Shown: piece by piece, positions 10,401-19,190 of the stretch
Layout of the letters: each line of letters begins with the position of its first letter
Position numbering within the stretch: position 1 is the first letter of the stretch
Assembly: GCA_000934455.1 (NCBI GenBank)
Contig: KN887166.1
Location: 1 to 31,087, forward strand
From: Apostichopus parvimensis
Lineage: Eukaryota > Echinodermata > Holothuroidea > Aspidochirotida > Stichopodidae
Length of the DNA: 31,087 nucleotides
Reading direction: 5' to 3'
Notes under the pieces: generated by a model
Told to the model about the DNA's origin: nothing
The model's input: the letters and a program-made list of their open reading frames with translations, nothing else
Databases searched by the model: none
Program-made: the position numbers and the translations under genes

Positions 10401-13400
10401 GTCGGAGGACATCCATAGTGGTACTAGGGGGAGTTTGAATGGGCAAAATGGAAAATAAAAAGTTACAAGGTTAACGTCTTTCTGAAGTCTTCCTTTGACC
10501 CTAGCTTACAAACACCATTATATTCTCTGTTTAATGGGCATTAAGGGTACAACAGTGTTGAGAACACAGTCACATTGCATTATATTAAGACTAAATGAAC
10601 AACTTACAGATGCAACTAAACTCTTAATCCCAATTACAAATATTATGAAATTTAAGTCTGGTATGACAAATAACTGTGGCACAATATGTTACAGTAGTAT
10701 TTTGAGTAAATTTAATTTTCCTTGTTATTTCTAAATACCAGCAAAAAATTTTCTCACTGCCTCTTTATGTGTCCAATGCAGTAACTATGTTACAAACAAG
10801 TCTGACAAACAGTTCACCATTGCACAACTCTTCTTGAGGTTAAAGAAGGCATAGACAAATGTTAGATGGGTCTTAATATCAGAGCTAGGTCTCTGCTTCT
10901 TTCTTGAGTTGGTCATTGCTTTGACTGCCTTTTCCTTCTTCTATTCTTGCTTCTCCCTCCACCCCCCACCTCCCTCCACCCCCCTCCTCCCTCCCTCTCC
11001 CACCGTTTGGTTTTCTTATAAGTTTGCATCATATTTTCTGAAACTTTCTCCCTGGTTTTCTTTTCATTTCAGCGACAAAGTTACGTCTCTGTATTCTCAT
11101 ACAGTACATGTATGTGTAAAAGTAAGTCGGCCTGACGTTTGGATCCTAGCAGGATCCTCTTCAGAGGCTTTTTTAGCCTCTGAAGAAGATCCTGCTAGGA
11201 TCCTGCTATGATCGAAACGACAGGCCGACTTACTTTTACACATTCTACTACACAGGCTCTCTAGTGGATAAGCAGTTTGCTAACAGTTTTATTTTATTTT
11301 GATTGACAGTACATGTATGCTATGTTTTCTATTATCATAATATGAATTCATCTGAGTTCATATGTATTCTATATTTTCTCTTATTTGTAGAAGCAAAGAC
11401 TCTTTACACAATACTGTGAACCTGTGAGTATCTATGATGTAAGAGTACCTGATTTTCCATATTTTAATCAAATCATTTACTTACCAAGATTGCCTATATG
11501 TTCAAGCATTTCTTGAATTAGGACTCCAAATGCATATGCATCACGGGCGTGGCCAATGTCTGGAGCGATGGATGTCTTCATTGTTTCATCTTGCTCTTCT
11601 GGAGGGATGGCTCTCTTCAACCGTTGCTCTCTGCACTGGTTGAGAAACTGAAAGAGTTCACAGAAGATTATCTTGGTTTCAAGTGATGTTACAAGTGTAT
11701 AAGTAAATAAATGTTGGAAAACTGACTGAGAAACTATAAATGGAAGATCATCATGAGCAAATCATGAGCATATCTTGAGCATATCATGAGCAATCATGAG
11801 CAAATCATGCATGCATCATGAGCATATCATGCATGCATCATAAGCATATCATTAACAAATCATGAGCATATCATGAGCATATCTGGAGCAAATCATGAGC
11901 ATATCATGAGCATATCATCTATGCATTATGAGCATATCATGCATGTATCATGAGCATATCATGCATGCATCATGAGCATATCATCAACAAATCATGAGCA
12001 TATCATGAGCATATCTGGAGCAAATCATGATCATATCATGAGCTTATCATCTATGCATCATGAGCATATCATGCATGCATCATAAGAAAATCACGAGCAT
12101 ATCATGCATGCATCATGAGCATATCATGATACAAGTGCATCATGATACAAGTGTAACAACATACAAACATCCATCCTTCATCAACACAACCAACATCCCC
12201 TCCCTCCTCCCTCCCAACACCATCCTCAATACACACTTACAACCATTATGGACGTCAAACTTTTACGAGTCACTCACCGAGACTGTAGCATCTTCAAATT
12301 TACAGACATGCTCCATGCCTCCCAATCTCCACCCTCCATCTTTGCTACTGACATAGATGGCAGCAATGGAGACATTGTTGTGAGAGACACCTCCCTGAAA
12401 AGAGATGAATGTTACATGTAAATACGAAAGCCTTTGCTGATCATTCTAACCGGTAGCACAACTACCACAGTTGGTTACAACCAAGGACTCAAGAGTAATC
12501 CTTTAAAACTAGCACTCTGATATCAAAATTCATATCAAAATCAAATCAATATCATATCAATATCATATCAATATCAATATCAATATCAATATCAAAATCA
12601 AATCAATATCAATATCAATATCATATCAATTCATATCAATATCAATATCAAAATCAAAGTCAGATTCATCTTGTCTTCTTTACCATCTGTCTCTCGTTGT
12701 TTCCTTTTTCTTTGTTTTATATTATAAAAGAACATAATTAACATTTATATCAATATAATTAGAATTTTCTATGTTTCAAAGACAAAAGATATTCATATAA
12801 TATGAAAAGTACATAACTAAACTACAAGGTTGACATCTTATGAGCCTTAGAAGGGCAGAGATCTAGATTTAGAAGCAATCTGCATATATACCAGGTCGGC
12901 CAGAACTTTAAGTTTGTATAATTCCACAATAAAAAAAAATCATGGAATAAATGGTCAACAAAATTCATATTTGCATTAAAAGTTTTAAGACAATGATGAT
13001 ATTACTTCATTTTCCCACCAACAAGGAAACGTAAAGTCTATTTGAGCATACTGTACCTTATCATGCAGAAAAGCGAGAGCTTCAACAATATTGAAAAGTC
13101 CTGAGCAAATTTCTTCAGGACTCAATCTCTCCAAAGCTAGTTCCAATGGTTGAACCTGCTCTGTTATTAGAAATGTACCTTCTAAATTCTTACAACAGTC
13201 AAAGAATTTTAATATGGTAGGATGTCTCAGGATCTTCAGTTGCTGCAAAAAAAATAATAATAGTTATGCTATGATAGATATGTACAGTAAGCAATGAAAC
13301 AAATTTAATTCTTAAATAGTACAATTATGAGGGTTAAAGCACTGGATATCTATAGAGCATTTAAAAATATTAGCTCTATGTTGTCAGCATTCCCCCCCCC

Positions 13401-14513
13401 CTCTCCCTCCCCAGTATCCCATTGTCCCAATTGATGACACACAGTAGCCTACAGTAAGTTTATGAAATGTAATTCTCTTATAACAGCCATTTTTGTTAAA
13501 TTACAAATTGAGAGTTATATTTCCATCCCTTTTTGGAAATTTTGATAATTGGCGGTTGAATTGTGTAGTGTAATACATCTATTCAAACACATAGATAGGG
13601 TATATCTTGGTATTCATTACACATGGGGTCAGCATGCCACTTGAGTACCACAAGCCAGTTTTGTACAGCCTGTCAATACCTTCTCAAAAGCTTGTTAAGG
13701 CTGCCTACATAACCTTATAGCAATGGAAAACATGTAATAGTTAGATGTATAGTTCATGGAGTTTGTACAGGACCTACTCTACAACATATGCATATGGACA
13801 AAGATCATGCAAAATTCTGTTTCCTATTTCCTATAGGACTAAGGTACAGTAGTAGGTCCAATTTTGTCACAGGAGTGGACTAGGTCTATCCTTAAAACAG
13901 TAGTTGCATTGCTGCTAGGTGAAGGTAGGTAGGATTGTACAAGCTTATTTACTATAATAATAATATGTCCATTTTCTCCCAAGGAGTAGGCTTTGTTTGT
14001 CCTTAAAGTCAAATGTTGCGGCCAGTGAATTCCGAACAAGTTAATTTACTATAACCCCCCAGAACGATTTTGAACCCACCCCTGGTTAACATACATATAA
14101 CAATAACATTGACAATATCGTGAATTTAATATTGTTGCTGATCATCAGTTTGCAGCTTTTACAGTTTCCAAGCACTTTTGATCAAATTGTCAGCATTCAT
14201 ATGGTATACAAACAGCATAAGCTAGGCCTTATACTACTTATAATACTATTATAAGTAGTATAAGGCCTAGCTTAGGTTTGACCTACTAGGTCAGGCCTAT
14301 ATTGGTGTAAAACTAAATTTCCAGGTTAGAGGTGTTTACCCGCGTAGCATTCTTAATATGTTCTTCATCTTCTTCTTCCTTATTTTTGTTTACAAAAACT
14401 GTGACTTTAGAACCATCTGACCTTCTGCCTGGATGAATGGACCAATCTTGAGTATTAACATCAAGTGGTTCCCCTAACTCACAACTCTTCAGAAGACTGT
14501 TTTCAGCACCCAT
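4409..14513 (-). CDS. SCYL3: SCYL3 (PACE-1) pseudokinase, complete gene of 11 coding exons
   Basis: Joined exons are 14513-14340, 13242-13057, 12394-12278, 11647-11485, 10331-10226, 9641-9424, 8798-8593, 8077-7937, 7687-7405, 5824-5163 and 4465-4409. All junctions are GT/AG with matching phases, giving 2313 nt and 770 residues; human SCYL3 is about 742. The start MGAENS fits the N-myristoylation pattern of the family, and the ATG has G at -3 and +4. Residues about 30-215 are a protein-kinase-like fold. It is a pseudokinase: the HRD region reads SHNN and the DFG position reads LGGME. Residues about 245-437 are HEAT-like helices ending VVVGGER. Residues 438-531 are proline-rich then a basic coil, and 532-770 an acidic tail with repeated Trp. 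SCYL family members are known scaffolds of Golgi/secretory traffic; human SCYL3 binds ezrin. Introns carry several transposon remnants. Identity is from remembered similarity, not an alignment. Confidence 0.96.
4949..4986 (+). repeat. Short hairpin repeat TAGCGCC...GGCGCTA
   Basis: TAGCGCC and GGCGCTA flank an inner inverted pair AACAAC-A-GTTGTT in SCYL3 intron 10. A related TATATAGCGCC...GGCGCT arrangement appears on the other strand at about 15905-15950, so this is a dispersed element, not chance. Confidence 0.5.
5163..5824 (-). CDS. SCYL3: SCYL3 coding exon 10 (residues 532-752), acidic tail
   Basis: Acceptor TTTTTTTACTAG, donor GAG|GTATGC. Encodes an acidic, serine-rich, probably disordered region with Trp-containing motifs (SGWLDWEGEG, SWDESWNNDKYDW) and ELDFFADMEPDF. 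The last resembles the human ELDWFADMIPEI motif, which confirms SCYL3 over SCYL1 and SCYL2. Confidence 0.94.
6448..6849 (+). pseudogene. GIY-YIG endonuclease end of a Penelope-like ORF
   Basis: The frame ends at TAA 6847-6849. It reads HITCTTTNVIYLISC, RVCGIQYVGET, KKRFYGHRS, PVGEHFNLPNHT and HGLNIQEG. These match the Penelope-type GIY-YIG domain: the YLI and YVG pair, Cys residues, Arg and His after it, the VGEHF Glu, and the final GLN. All the visible active-site residues are intact, but the element lacks its reverse transcriptase, so it is a dead fragment of a mobile element and not a host gene. Confidence 0.85.
7172..7207 (+). ncRNA. Hammerhead-ribozyme-like core, copy 1 (degenerate)
   Basis: TTGAAGA (expected CUGANGA, first C lost), hairpin GATCC-TGCTA-GGATC, then GAAAC and GTC. 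Flanking stem I pairing is lost in this copy. Penelope-like elements are known to carry hammerhead motifs in their terminal repeats. Related copies lie at 11130-11169 (minus), 11175-11226 and 15650-15686. Confidence 0.45.
7405..7687 (-). CDS. SCYL3: SCYL3 coding exon 9 (residues 438-531), basic coil
   Basis: Acceptor TATTTCAG, donor ACAA|GTAAGA, exit phase 1. Encodes a Ser/Pro-rich stretch, then about 30 residues of Lys/Arg/Glu-rich predicted coiled coil (about 497-527). I do not recall this coil in human SCYL3, so it may be lineage-specific. Assignment rests on matching phases on both sides. Confidence 0.85.
7937..8077 (-). CDS. SCYL3: SCYL3 coding exon 8 (residues 391-437)
   Basis: Acceptor GCTATCAG, donor AAG|GTAAGA, 47 codons, phase 0. 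Encodes LLVGLKDTNNDMV and SVVVGGERVRYF, the conserved end of the HEAT-like region. Confidence 0.94.
8593..8798 (-). CDS. SCYL3: SCYL3 coding exon 7 (residues 322-390)
   Basis: The acceptor GATCGACAG was chosen because it alone gives the required phase; its pyrimidine tract is poor. Donor TTG|GTGAGT. Encodes HVIPSLLQMF and HVRHVLLQFF, HEAT-like helices. Confidence 0.9.
8965..9050. repeat. AT-rich short repeat with recurring TAAGTCATG
   Basis: Variants of (A/C)TAAGTCATG or TAAATCATG recur at irregular 20-40 bp spacing in SCYL3 intron 6, separated by TATATTAATTG-like sequence. Non-coding. Confidence 0.4.
9424..9641 (-). CDS. SCYL3: SCYL3 coding exon 6 (residues 249-322)
   Basis: Acceptor TATACAG, donor AAAG|GTCAGT. 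Encodes the first HEAT-like block, including KNDFLVITRFLHN and IAEPVAVSLLLP, close to the human SCYL3 sequence. Confidence 0.94.
10226..10331 (-). CDS. SCYL3: SCYL3 coding exon 5 (residues 214-249)
   Basis: Acceptor TATCCAG, donor TTCAA|GTGAGT; entry phase 1, exit phase 2. Encodes KLRPKLSTLLNDPFF, the end of the kinase C-lobe. Too small to appear as a long ORF; found by phase and similarity. Confidence 0.9.
11130..11169 (-). ncRNA. Hammerhead-ribozyme-like core, left arm of hairpin
   Basis: On the minus strand: GCCT, CTGAAGA, GGATCC-TGCTA-GGATCC, AAAC, GTC, AGGC. Stem I (GCCT/AGGC) and a six-pair stem II are intact, but the G of the conserved GAAA is missing. Confidence 0.45.
11175..11226 (+). 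ncRNA. Hammerhead-ribozyme-like core, right arm of hairpin
   Basis: GCCT-CTGAAGA, an expanded stem II region (internal 11-bp duplication), GAAAC, GAC, AGGC. GCCT can pair with AGGC as stem I. The cleavage triplet reads GAC instead of GTC, so activity is unlikely. Confidence 0.45.
11485..11647 (-). CDS. SCYL3: SCYL3 coding exon 4 (residues 160-214, first base)
   Basis: Acceptor CTTTCAG, donor CTTG|GTAAGT, phase 1 exit. Encodes AIPPEE and GHARDAYAFGVL, equivalent to the kinase APE and DxWSxG regions. Confidence 0.93.
11748..12150. repeat. 11-bp minisatellite with 132-bp higher-order unit (SCYL3 intron 3)
   Basis: Base unit ATCATGAGCAT with variants ATCATGCATGC, ATCTGGAGCAA and ATCATTAACAA. 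The variant order repeats: ATCTGGAG at 11881 and 12013, and ATCATTAACAA/ATCATCAACAA at 11848 and 11980, both 132 bp (12 units) apart. Confidence 0.9.
12278..12394 (-). CDS. SCYL3: SCYL3 coding exon 3 (residues 121-159), degenerate catalytic loop
   Basis: Acceptor TTTTCAG, donor TCG|GTGAGT, 39 codons. Encodes GGVSHNNVS where an active kinase would have HRD..N, and WRLGGMEHVCK where it would have DFG. Both catalytic motifs are absent, as expected for SCYL pseudokinases. Confidence 0.93.
12520..12660. repeat. Hexanucleotide repeat (ATATCA)n, imperfect
   Basis: Repeats of ATATCA with interspersed AAATCA and CATATCA in SCYL3 intron 2. Simple sequence repeat. Confidence 0.9.
13057..13242 (-). CDS. 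SCYL3: SCYL3 coding exon 2 (residues 59-120)
   Basis: Acceptor TTTTTTGCAG, donor AAG|GTACAG, 62 codons, phase 0 at both ends. Contains LKILRHP and EQVQPLELALE, the most diagnostic SCYL3 block, and ends FLHDK. Confidence 0.95.
14218..14274. repeat. Perfect 57-bp palindrome (28-bp arms, 1-nt centre)
   Basis: Arm 14218-14245 and arm 14247-14274 are exact reverse complements around C14246, in SCYL3 intron 1. It includes AGGCCTTATACTACTTATAA. Could be a cruciform-prone site, a foldback or MITE remnant, or a small-RNA hairpin. Confidence 0.9.
14340..14513 (-). CDS. SCYL3: SCYL3 coding exon 1 (residues 1-58)
   Basis: Begins ATG GGT GCT, encoding MGAENSLLK, the conserved SCYL3 start with Gly2 available for myristoylation. 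The donor is CGG|GTAAAC, phase 0. The exon covers the N-lobe strands up to KNATR. The glycine loop typical of active kinases is not evident. Confidence 0.93.
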
Positions 14514-15644
14514 CGCTATAACCTAGGCCAACGTAGATTTCTTTACGTCAGTTCATTAGTAGGCTCATCCAAGTCCTCATTAATATGAAGAAAAAGGCTC
14601 ACATGACTGTTTGGCCCTAGGATAGGGTAATGTTGATTTTAATATAATATTATTGCAACGGATACGATGAACAAGTGCGCAGGTCTAACTCTAAGTTAAC
14701 AGTGTTAATGTGTACTACTCATAGAAATTGTGGTACTACTTCAACTCAAAGCTAGTAATAGCAATACAATACATGTGTTGGTTGGTGGTACACCCTGCAA
14801 TAATGGAAACGTTGTGACAGTGGGCGCACGTAACTTAAAATTGTACTATGCCATCCGAGCAGGAAGATCGCAGTTCCGCAACAGGGGATACCATGTAACA
14901 CACATTTTTCAAAACGCATTGCGTTTCTAGTTTGGTAAAATATCAACCTAATTATTACAGATCATATGATGAAAGTAGTCCTCATATGTGCCAGGTTTGG
15001 TCTTCGGTCATGCATCCATGGCATGAACCATATAAAATAAAGTTCTAAGTGAATAAAAGTAACTGTTTTAGTTAAATTACTATATAGGGCAATCAAGTAA
15101 AATGTGAGGGCACCAAATTGATGTTCGAAATGGACTTAAATTTCACCATTACCCAACACTGTTTGGATGATATTCACTATTATTTATAAACTGAGCCATT
15201 TTGACATGAACTGCAACACCGGGTGTATCAGTAGTACCAAAGTATGTTACATCGGAAGAACCACCATAACAATGGGATGGCACTATAACAAAGGACATAT
15301 AAGCCTGTGTTATTATGTTAATTAGTAGACATTCCTCGTTAATGTTTAGCTCTGTCAAAGTCATGTCAACTTATTGCATCATTATAGCAGCTAAATACCA
15401 ACCACTGACGGCAAGTTCATCGCAAAGACTCCACGAATACTATGTTTAGGTCGAGGAAATGTGACGTTAAAAAGTTGATAGCGTTGAAAATGCCTTAGTT
15501 GTTTTACGCAAGGCTAAGGCCTACTTGAAATTAAGCTACCAACTCACGAAGAATGCGAGAAAAACATTCAAAAGGAAACTGGTAAAGAAAGTTTATCATG
15601 ATGACATCATGATTACTAGTAAAAACCATCCTCGTTCTTAATTA

Positions 15645-15705
15645 CATTTCTGAAGACGATCCTGCTAGGATCCGAAACGTCATGCCCACTTACTTTTACA
15701 CTTAT
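15645..15705 (+). mobile_element. Third Penelope-like terminal fragment
   Basis: About 60 bp matching the terminal block of the other copies: CTGAAGA, GATCCTGCTAGGATC, CGAAACGTCA, then CACTTACTTTTACAC. It lies in the spacer upstream of SCYL3. Confidence 0.7.
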
Positions 15706-15904
15706 AATACAATGGAATTCACTTTGCCAGAGCGACTATGAACCACCATACATGATTTCCGTAATTATCTACACCAAATTTATAATACGAGTAGGAAATA
15801 TCTTAAGTAATGATTCCAGAGATATTTCAAATTCATGCATCTCTATATACATACGGCTCTGATAAGCTTCAGAGCAAAAAAGGCTCTGATCAGCTTGTAC
15901 AAAC

Positions 15905-15950
15905 AGCGCCATCAAACGTGGAAGTCGCTTAAAAGTGTGAAGGCGCTGTG
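15905..15950 (-). repeat. Second AGCGCC...GGCGCT hairpin repeat
   Basis: On the minus strand CAGCGCC, a spacer of about 30 nt rich in CACTTTTAAGCG, then GGCGCTG. Related in form to the element at 4949-4986, in opposite orientation. Confidence 0.45.
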
Positions 15951-16404
15951 CTATTTTTTCGATCAGGGTAGAAAATGGATACACAACCATTCCAGGGCCA
16001 TATTTTTACCTCACAACCACACTTCCATGATATGAACCCCATTTATCTCTTCACTGTTGTGGACAGAGGATATATTCCTGGGGGTGGGGGTACCCATAAC
16101 TTATATTCCAACTGGGAGGGCATGCCCTCTGTTTGTTCGATGTTTCGGTAGAATCCCAACTATACTGCATTGCTTCTGTCTCGTTTAATTTTCGGTTATA
16201 AATGCGTCAGCTTACTCATAAGACGGTCGTACGTATATGCTTAACTTAATGGTACACATGGTCCGCATCCGACTTTTTCACACCTTATCACTAAATTTAA
16301 AAGGAAATTTCTTGTTTGTGCATGTTCTCTCTAAGGATTTACCTATAAGTTAGTACGATGTCAGAGCCCATGTTCTGTGGTTCAGTTTATTTTTTATTAT
16401 TAAT

Positions 16405-16930
16405 TTTTTTTGGGGGGGGGGGGGGTGTTGTTTCGTTTTATGTTAATAGTTGATGTAGTTTTAACTCGTTGGAAATATTACGGAATAGCGCCTTGGTTCA
16501 TACTATACACCATATATGTTGTTATGTGCGAATGGAACTGGAAATTCATTTCCAAGGTTTTCACCAATACAGCCATCGGATGTCAGCTTTAAAAAAATGT
16601 GAATCAACGAAATTCAATTCATTAAGCTGTGCAAATATAAATTGTGTCAGAAAGTTGTTATATGACCAAATGTGGCTCAGAGCGTAGCGCATGATAAAAT
16701 TAGATGTACGTGTATATACCCAAACTTTTCAATGTAAACAATGAGTGGTTTGGGAGGGGGGGGGGGGGAGGATGGGAGAGGGTCGAGTATCGAATACATA
16801 GCAGATACCAAGTTTTTGAACTCCCTCCTAGTCGGTAAAAGGCAATAAGTACCCTAATCAGTCTATTCTTGCAACTAGCGTGTGGTGATATATCAAGAGT
16901 GGGTGGGAAGGGAGCGGGGGGGGGGGGAGA
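16405..16930 (+). repeat. Homopolymer G tracts
   Basis: Long G runs at about 16411-16425, 16756-16768 and 16917-16928 in non-coding spacer. Such runs are error-prone in assembly, so their lengths are uncertain. Confidence 0.6.
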
Positions 16931-17114
16931 GGATGACACAGATATAAGTGATACACCAGCAAAACGTCCAACGCGGGTTGTATAATTGCACCGGTAAGGT
17001 GTCCGGTGTAAGAAGACATTTTGAACTCCTTTAAATCTATGTTAAAGACTCACTTTTTTGTAAATGCTTATGCTTTATTTTTCTTGTCCAGGTCCACAGA
17101 CGAGGCCTTTTCAA

Positions 17115-17260
17115 AATTTTGAGATAAAATGTCGAAATTTTTAGATAAAAAGTCATCATTTTGAGATAAAAAGTCAACGTTTTGACTTTAAAAGTCAACA
17201 TTTTGACTTTAAAAGTCATTTTTATTAGATAAAAAGTCAACATCTTGAGATTTGGGGACA
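17115..17260. repeat. Strict 21-bp minisatellite, seven units
   Basis: GAGATAAA, TAGATAAA or GACTTTAAA starts at 17121, 17142, 17163, 17184, 17205, 17226 and 17247, exactly 21 bp apart. Units contain AAAAGTCAAC; two contain the palindrome GACTTTAAAAGTC. Because 21 is a multiple of three, the minus strand stays open as a heptad-like KMLTFYL repeat; I do not regard this as a gene. Confidence 0.9.
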
Positions 17261-18897
17261 CATTTTTTTCTTTCCGATGTCACTATTAAGCCACCGTATT
17301 AGTATGAACTTTGCTTAGAAAGAACTTGTGCAAGAAGTATCCAACTAAATAATTCAATCAGTCACCCCACGCATTGTCTATTAGATGTCACAATAAGGTT
17401 ATATTAATCTAATTGATTCGTTGTCTTTATCTACAGGGATACGAAGGTCGCTTTACCATGAAGAGGAAGCTAGTCCTCGATTTATTTGATATTTGGACAG
17501 AACCATTTACACAAGCCGAGCATACACACGTTGAGACGGTCTTTGAAACATGACATGGATTGAGCATGTATGACTTACATACCACACATGATGACTGCAC
17601 ATATACAACGCACATGACAGTTGCACATCACATGCACAACGAGGGACGCATTTACCGTTGGGGGCGGACATCCAAAAATAGAAGGCAGAAAGAAAAAAAG
17701 GGAGAAAATGAGAGAAATTTCATAGAATATTTTTCAATAAACGATGTTTATATTGCCTCTCAAGACTACGTTTCTAATTAAAGGGTATAGCAAACTGAAA
17801 CCTGTAAATGAGATTTTTTTATATTTTTTTAAAGAATTCATCCAGCTGCCCATGCGATGCATACACACATACGAACTTTATCCCTGAATGAAATTTGTAA
17901 AAACATCGCCTGCATGCCTTGGTTTCCTACCGGATAGTTGGGGCAACGCAACTCAAGTCAAGGGTCTTCACAAGGAGTACACAAGGAACACATGTTTCAT
18001 ATTCATGGAGTGTTCTTTGGAGGGGAGGGGAGTGAAAGAGGAAACATGACTTTCAGAAACAGAAAAGTAGGATCTCTGCATATGACCCGAGTGATTGCGA
18101 AATTTGTTTTCTTCCCCCCATCCCTCAAGAGACATGCCTGTCACCCCTACCCATCCAAAGTTGAGTCAGATGAGGGACCCTGGACCCTCCAGGTTCCTTC
18201 CCTGGAACTGCCCTTAATATCTAACAAAAATTTCTAAAGAAATGATTTACAATGAAATATGACAAGAAAGCAGTTTAAGAATTAAGATATCACGTAATAC
18301 TCTTGATGTTGCTAAGAATAACGAAAACAATTTTTAAAAAGTACCGTACTTGCAACTAATTAACCAGATTAATTTAATTTAAAAGAATTAAAGGAGAGTG
18401 AGAGAGTGGGTTGGGGAGGGAGGGAGGGAGGCTGGGATGGGGATGATGGAGACAACCTAAAGAACTAACGATATATTTTAAACCCATTTTTTTCTCAGAT
18501 ATTTTGGTTGTGTTGTAAATTACCTGAGAGATACCCAAATGACAAGTGAAGCGTCACTTTCTTCCACTAGCATGACCTGTATGGACTCATTTGTACTAAT
18601 TCTATGAATATACATAGATGTCTAGATCACCCAATGTGTCCGTTCAACAAGCTAAACCCGCTGAAAACTTAAGATTACTTGAACTCTGAATGGCTAACGT
18701 TTTATAGCAGTTGGATGTTCCCGATTTCAAAAGTCCATGCACAATTTCATGATCAAAACGAAACTATTATGCAATCCTCTCAAAACAGGATTTCATGATT
18801 GGAGAACATGTCCTGTAATAAAAGTGTAGATCCTTTGAATTATTCTGAAACACACTTTTGCAATTAACACAACTAAACAACACAGTCACCATACAAA

Positions 18898-19086
18898 TCA
18901 CTGAGTGTTAAGAAGCGACAGTTTTAAGTCGTTATCTAGTTTGACTTTGTGACGTATTTGGCGAGAGTTTGATCTGTGATGGTTTATAATTCTCCTCGTC
19001 TGTTGGGTGAGATGACGTTCAGCTTCTAACTCTGAATCCAGATTATTGAATTGAATGTCATCATCTGTCATCCAATCACAGTCCAT
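18898..19086 (-). CDS. Unassigned 62-codon ORF just past the C11orf98-like stop
   Basis: ATG at 19086 lies 18 nt past the TAA at 19105, on the same strand and in the same frame, separated by two stops. It encodes an acidic start (MDCDWMTDDD) and then a charged helical stretch rich in Arg, His and Gln. No family recognised. It could be 3' untranslated sequence, the remnant of an older longer C-terminus, or a downstream small ORF. Confidence 0.25.
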   Translation of the reverse strand: MDCDWMTDDDIQFNNLDSELEAERHLTQQTRRIINHHRSNSRQIRHKVKLDNDLKLSLLNTQ

Positions 19087-19104
19087 TATATATGGTCACA
19101 TGGT

Positions 19105-19190
19105 TTACTCAGCTTCCTTCATCTCTGTATCGTCATTAGCTGCCTCTACATCCTGTTTAGATTCCTCTTCTGCTTTCACAGGTTCAACAT
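19105..19190 (-). CDS. C11orf98-like terminal exon, acidic tail
   Basis: Acceptor CCCTTTTCAG; encodes VEPVKAEEESKQDVEAAN then DDTEMKEAE and TAA. Highly acidic, which fits the end of a small basic/acidic nuclear protein. Confidence 0.6.

Larger units (their letters stand above)
11112..11243. repeat. Long inverted repeat of Penelope termini
   Basis: The left arm 11112-11169 and right arm 11175-11243 are near-perfect reverse complements around a TTTTT loop. The right arm is 11 bp longer because ATCCTGCTA(G/T)G is duplicated in it. The arms meet exactly at the AGCCTCTGAAGA edge. Confidence 0.85.
10890..11303 (+). mobile_element. Second Penelope-like terminal fragment, head-to-head hairpin (SCYL3 intron 4)
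   Basis: A pyrimidine-rich stretch (10900-11110) is followed by an inverted repeat and then the same tail as at 7210-7283 (ACACAGGCTCTCTAGTGGAT, GCTAACAGTTTTAT). No coding part remains. Confidence 0.75.
14514..19104. other. Spacer upstream of SCYL3
   Basis: No coding exon recognised apart from the 62-codon ORF at 18898-19086. The proximal part should contain the SCYL3 promoter, but no TATA box or CpG-rich block stands out. The remainder is repeat fragments (listed separately) and unique AT-rich sequence, with a GGGAGGGAGGGAGG tract near 18415. Confidence 0.5.

Noticed and set aside
11748-12150. CRISPR-like array
   Set aside because: Units are contiguous 11-mers without unique spacers, inside an animal intron; it is a minisatellite.
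15149-15364. 71-codon minus-strand ORF starting MTLTEL
   Set aside because: No family resemblance and no splice-linked neighbours; isolated.
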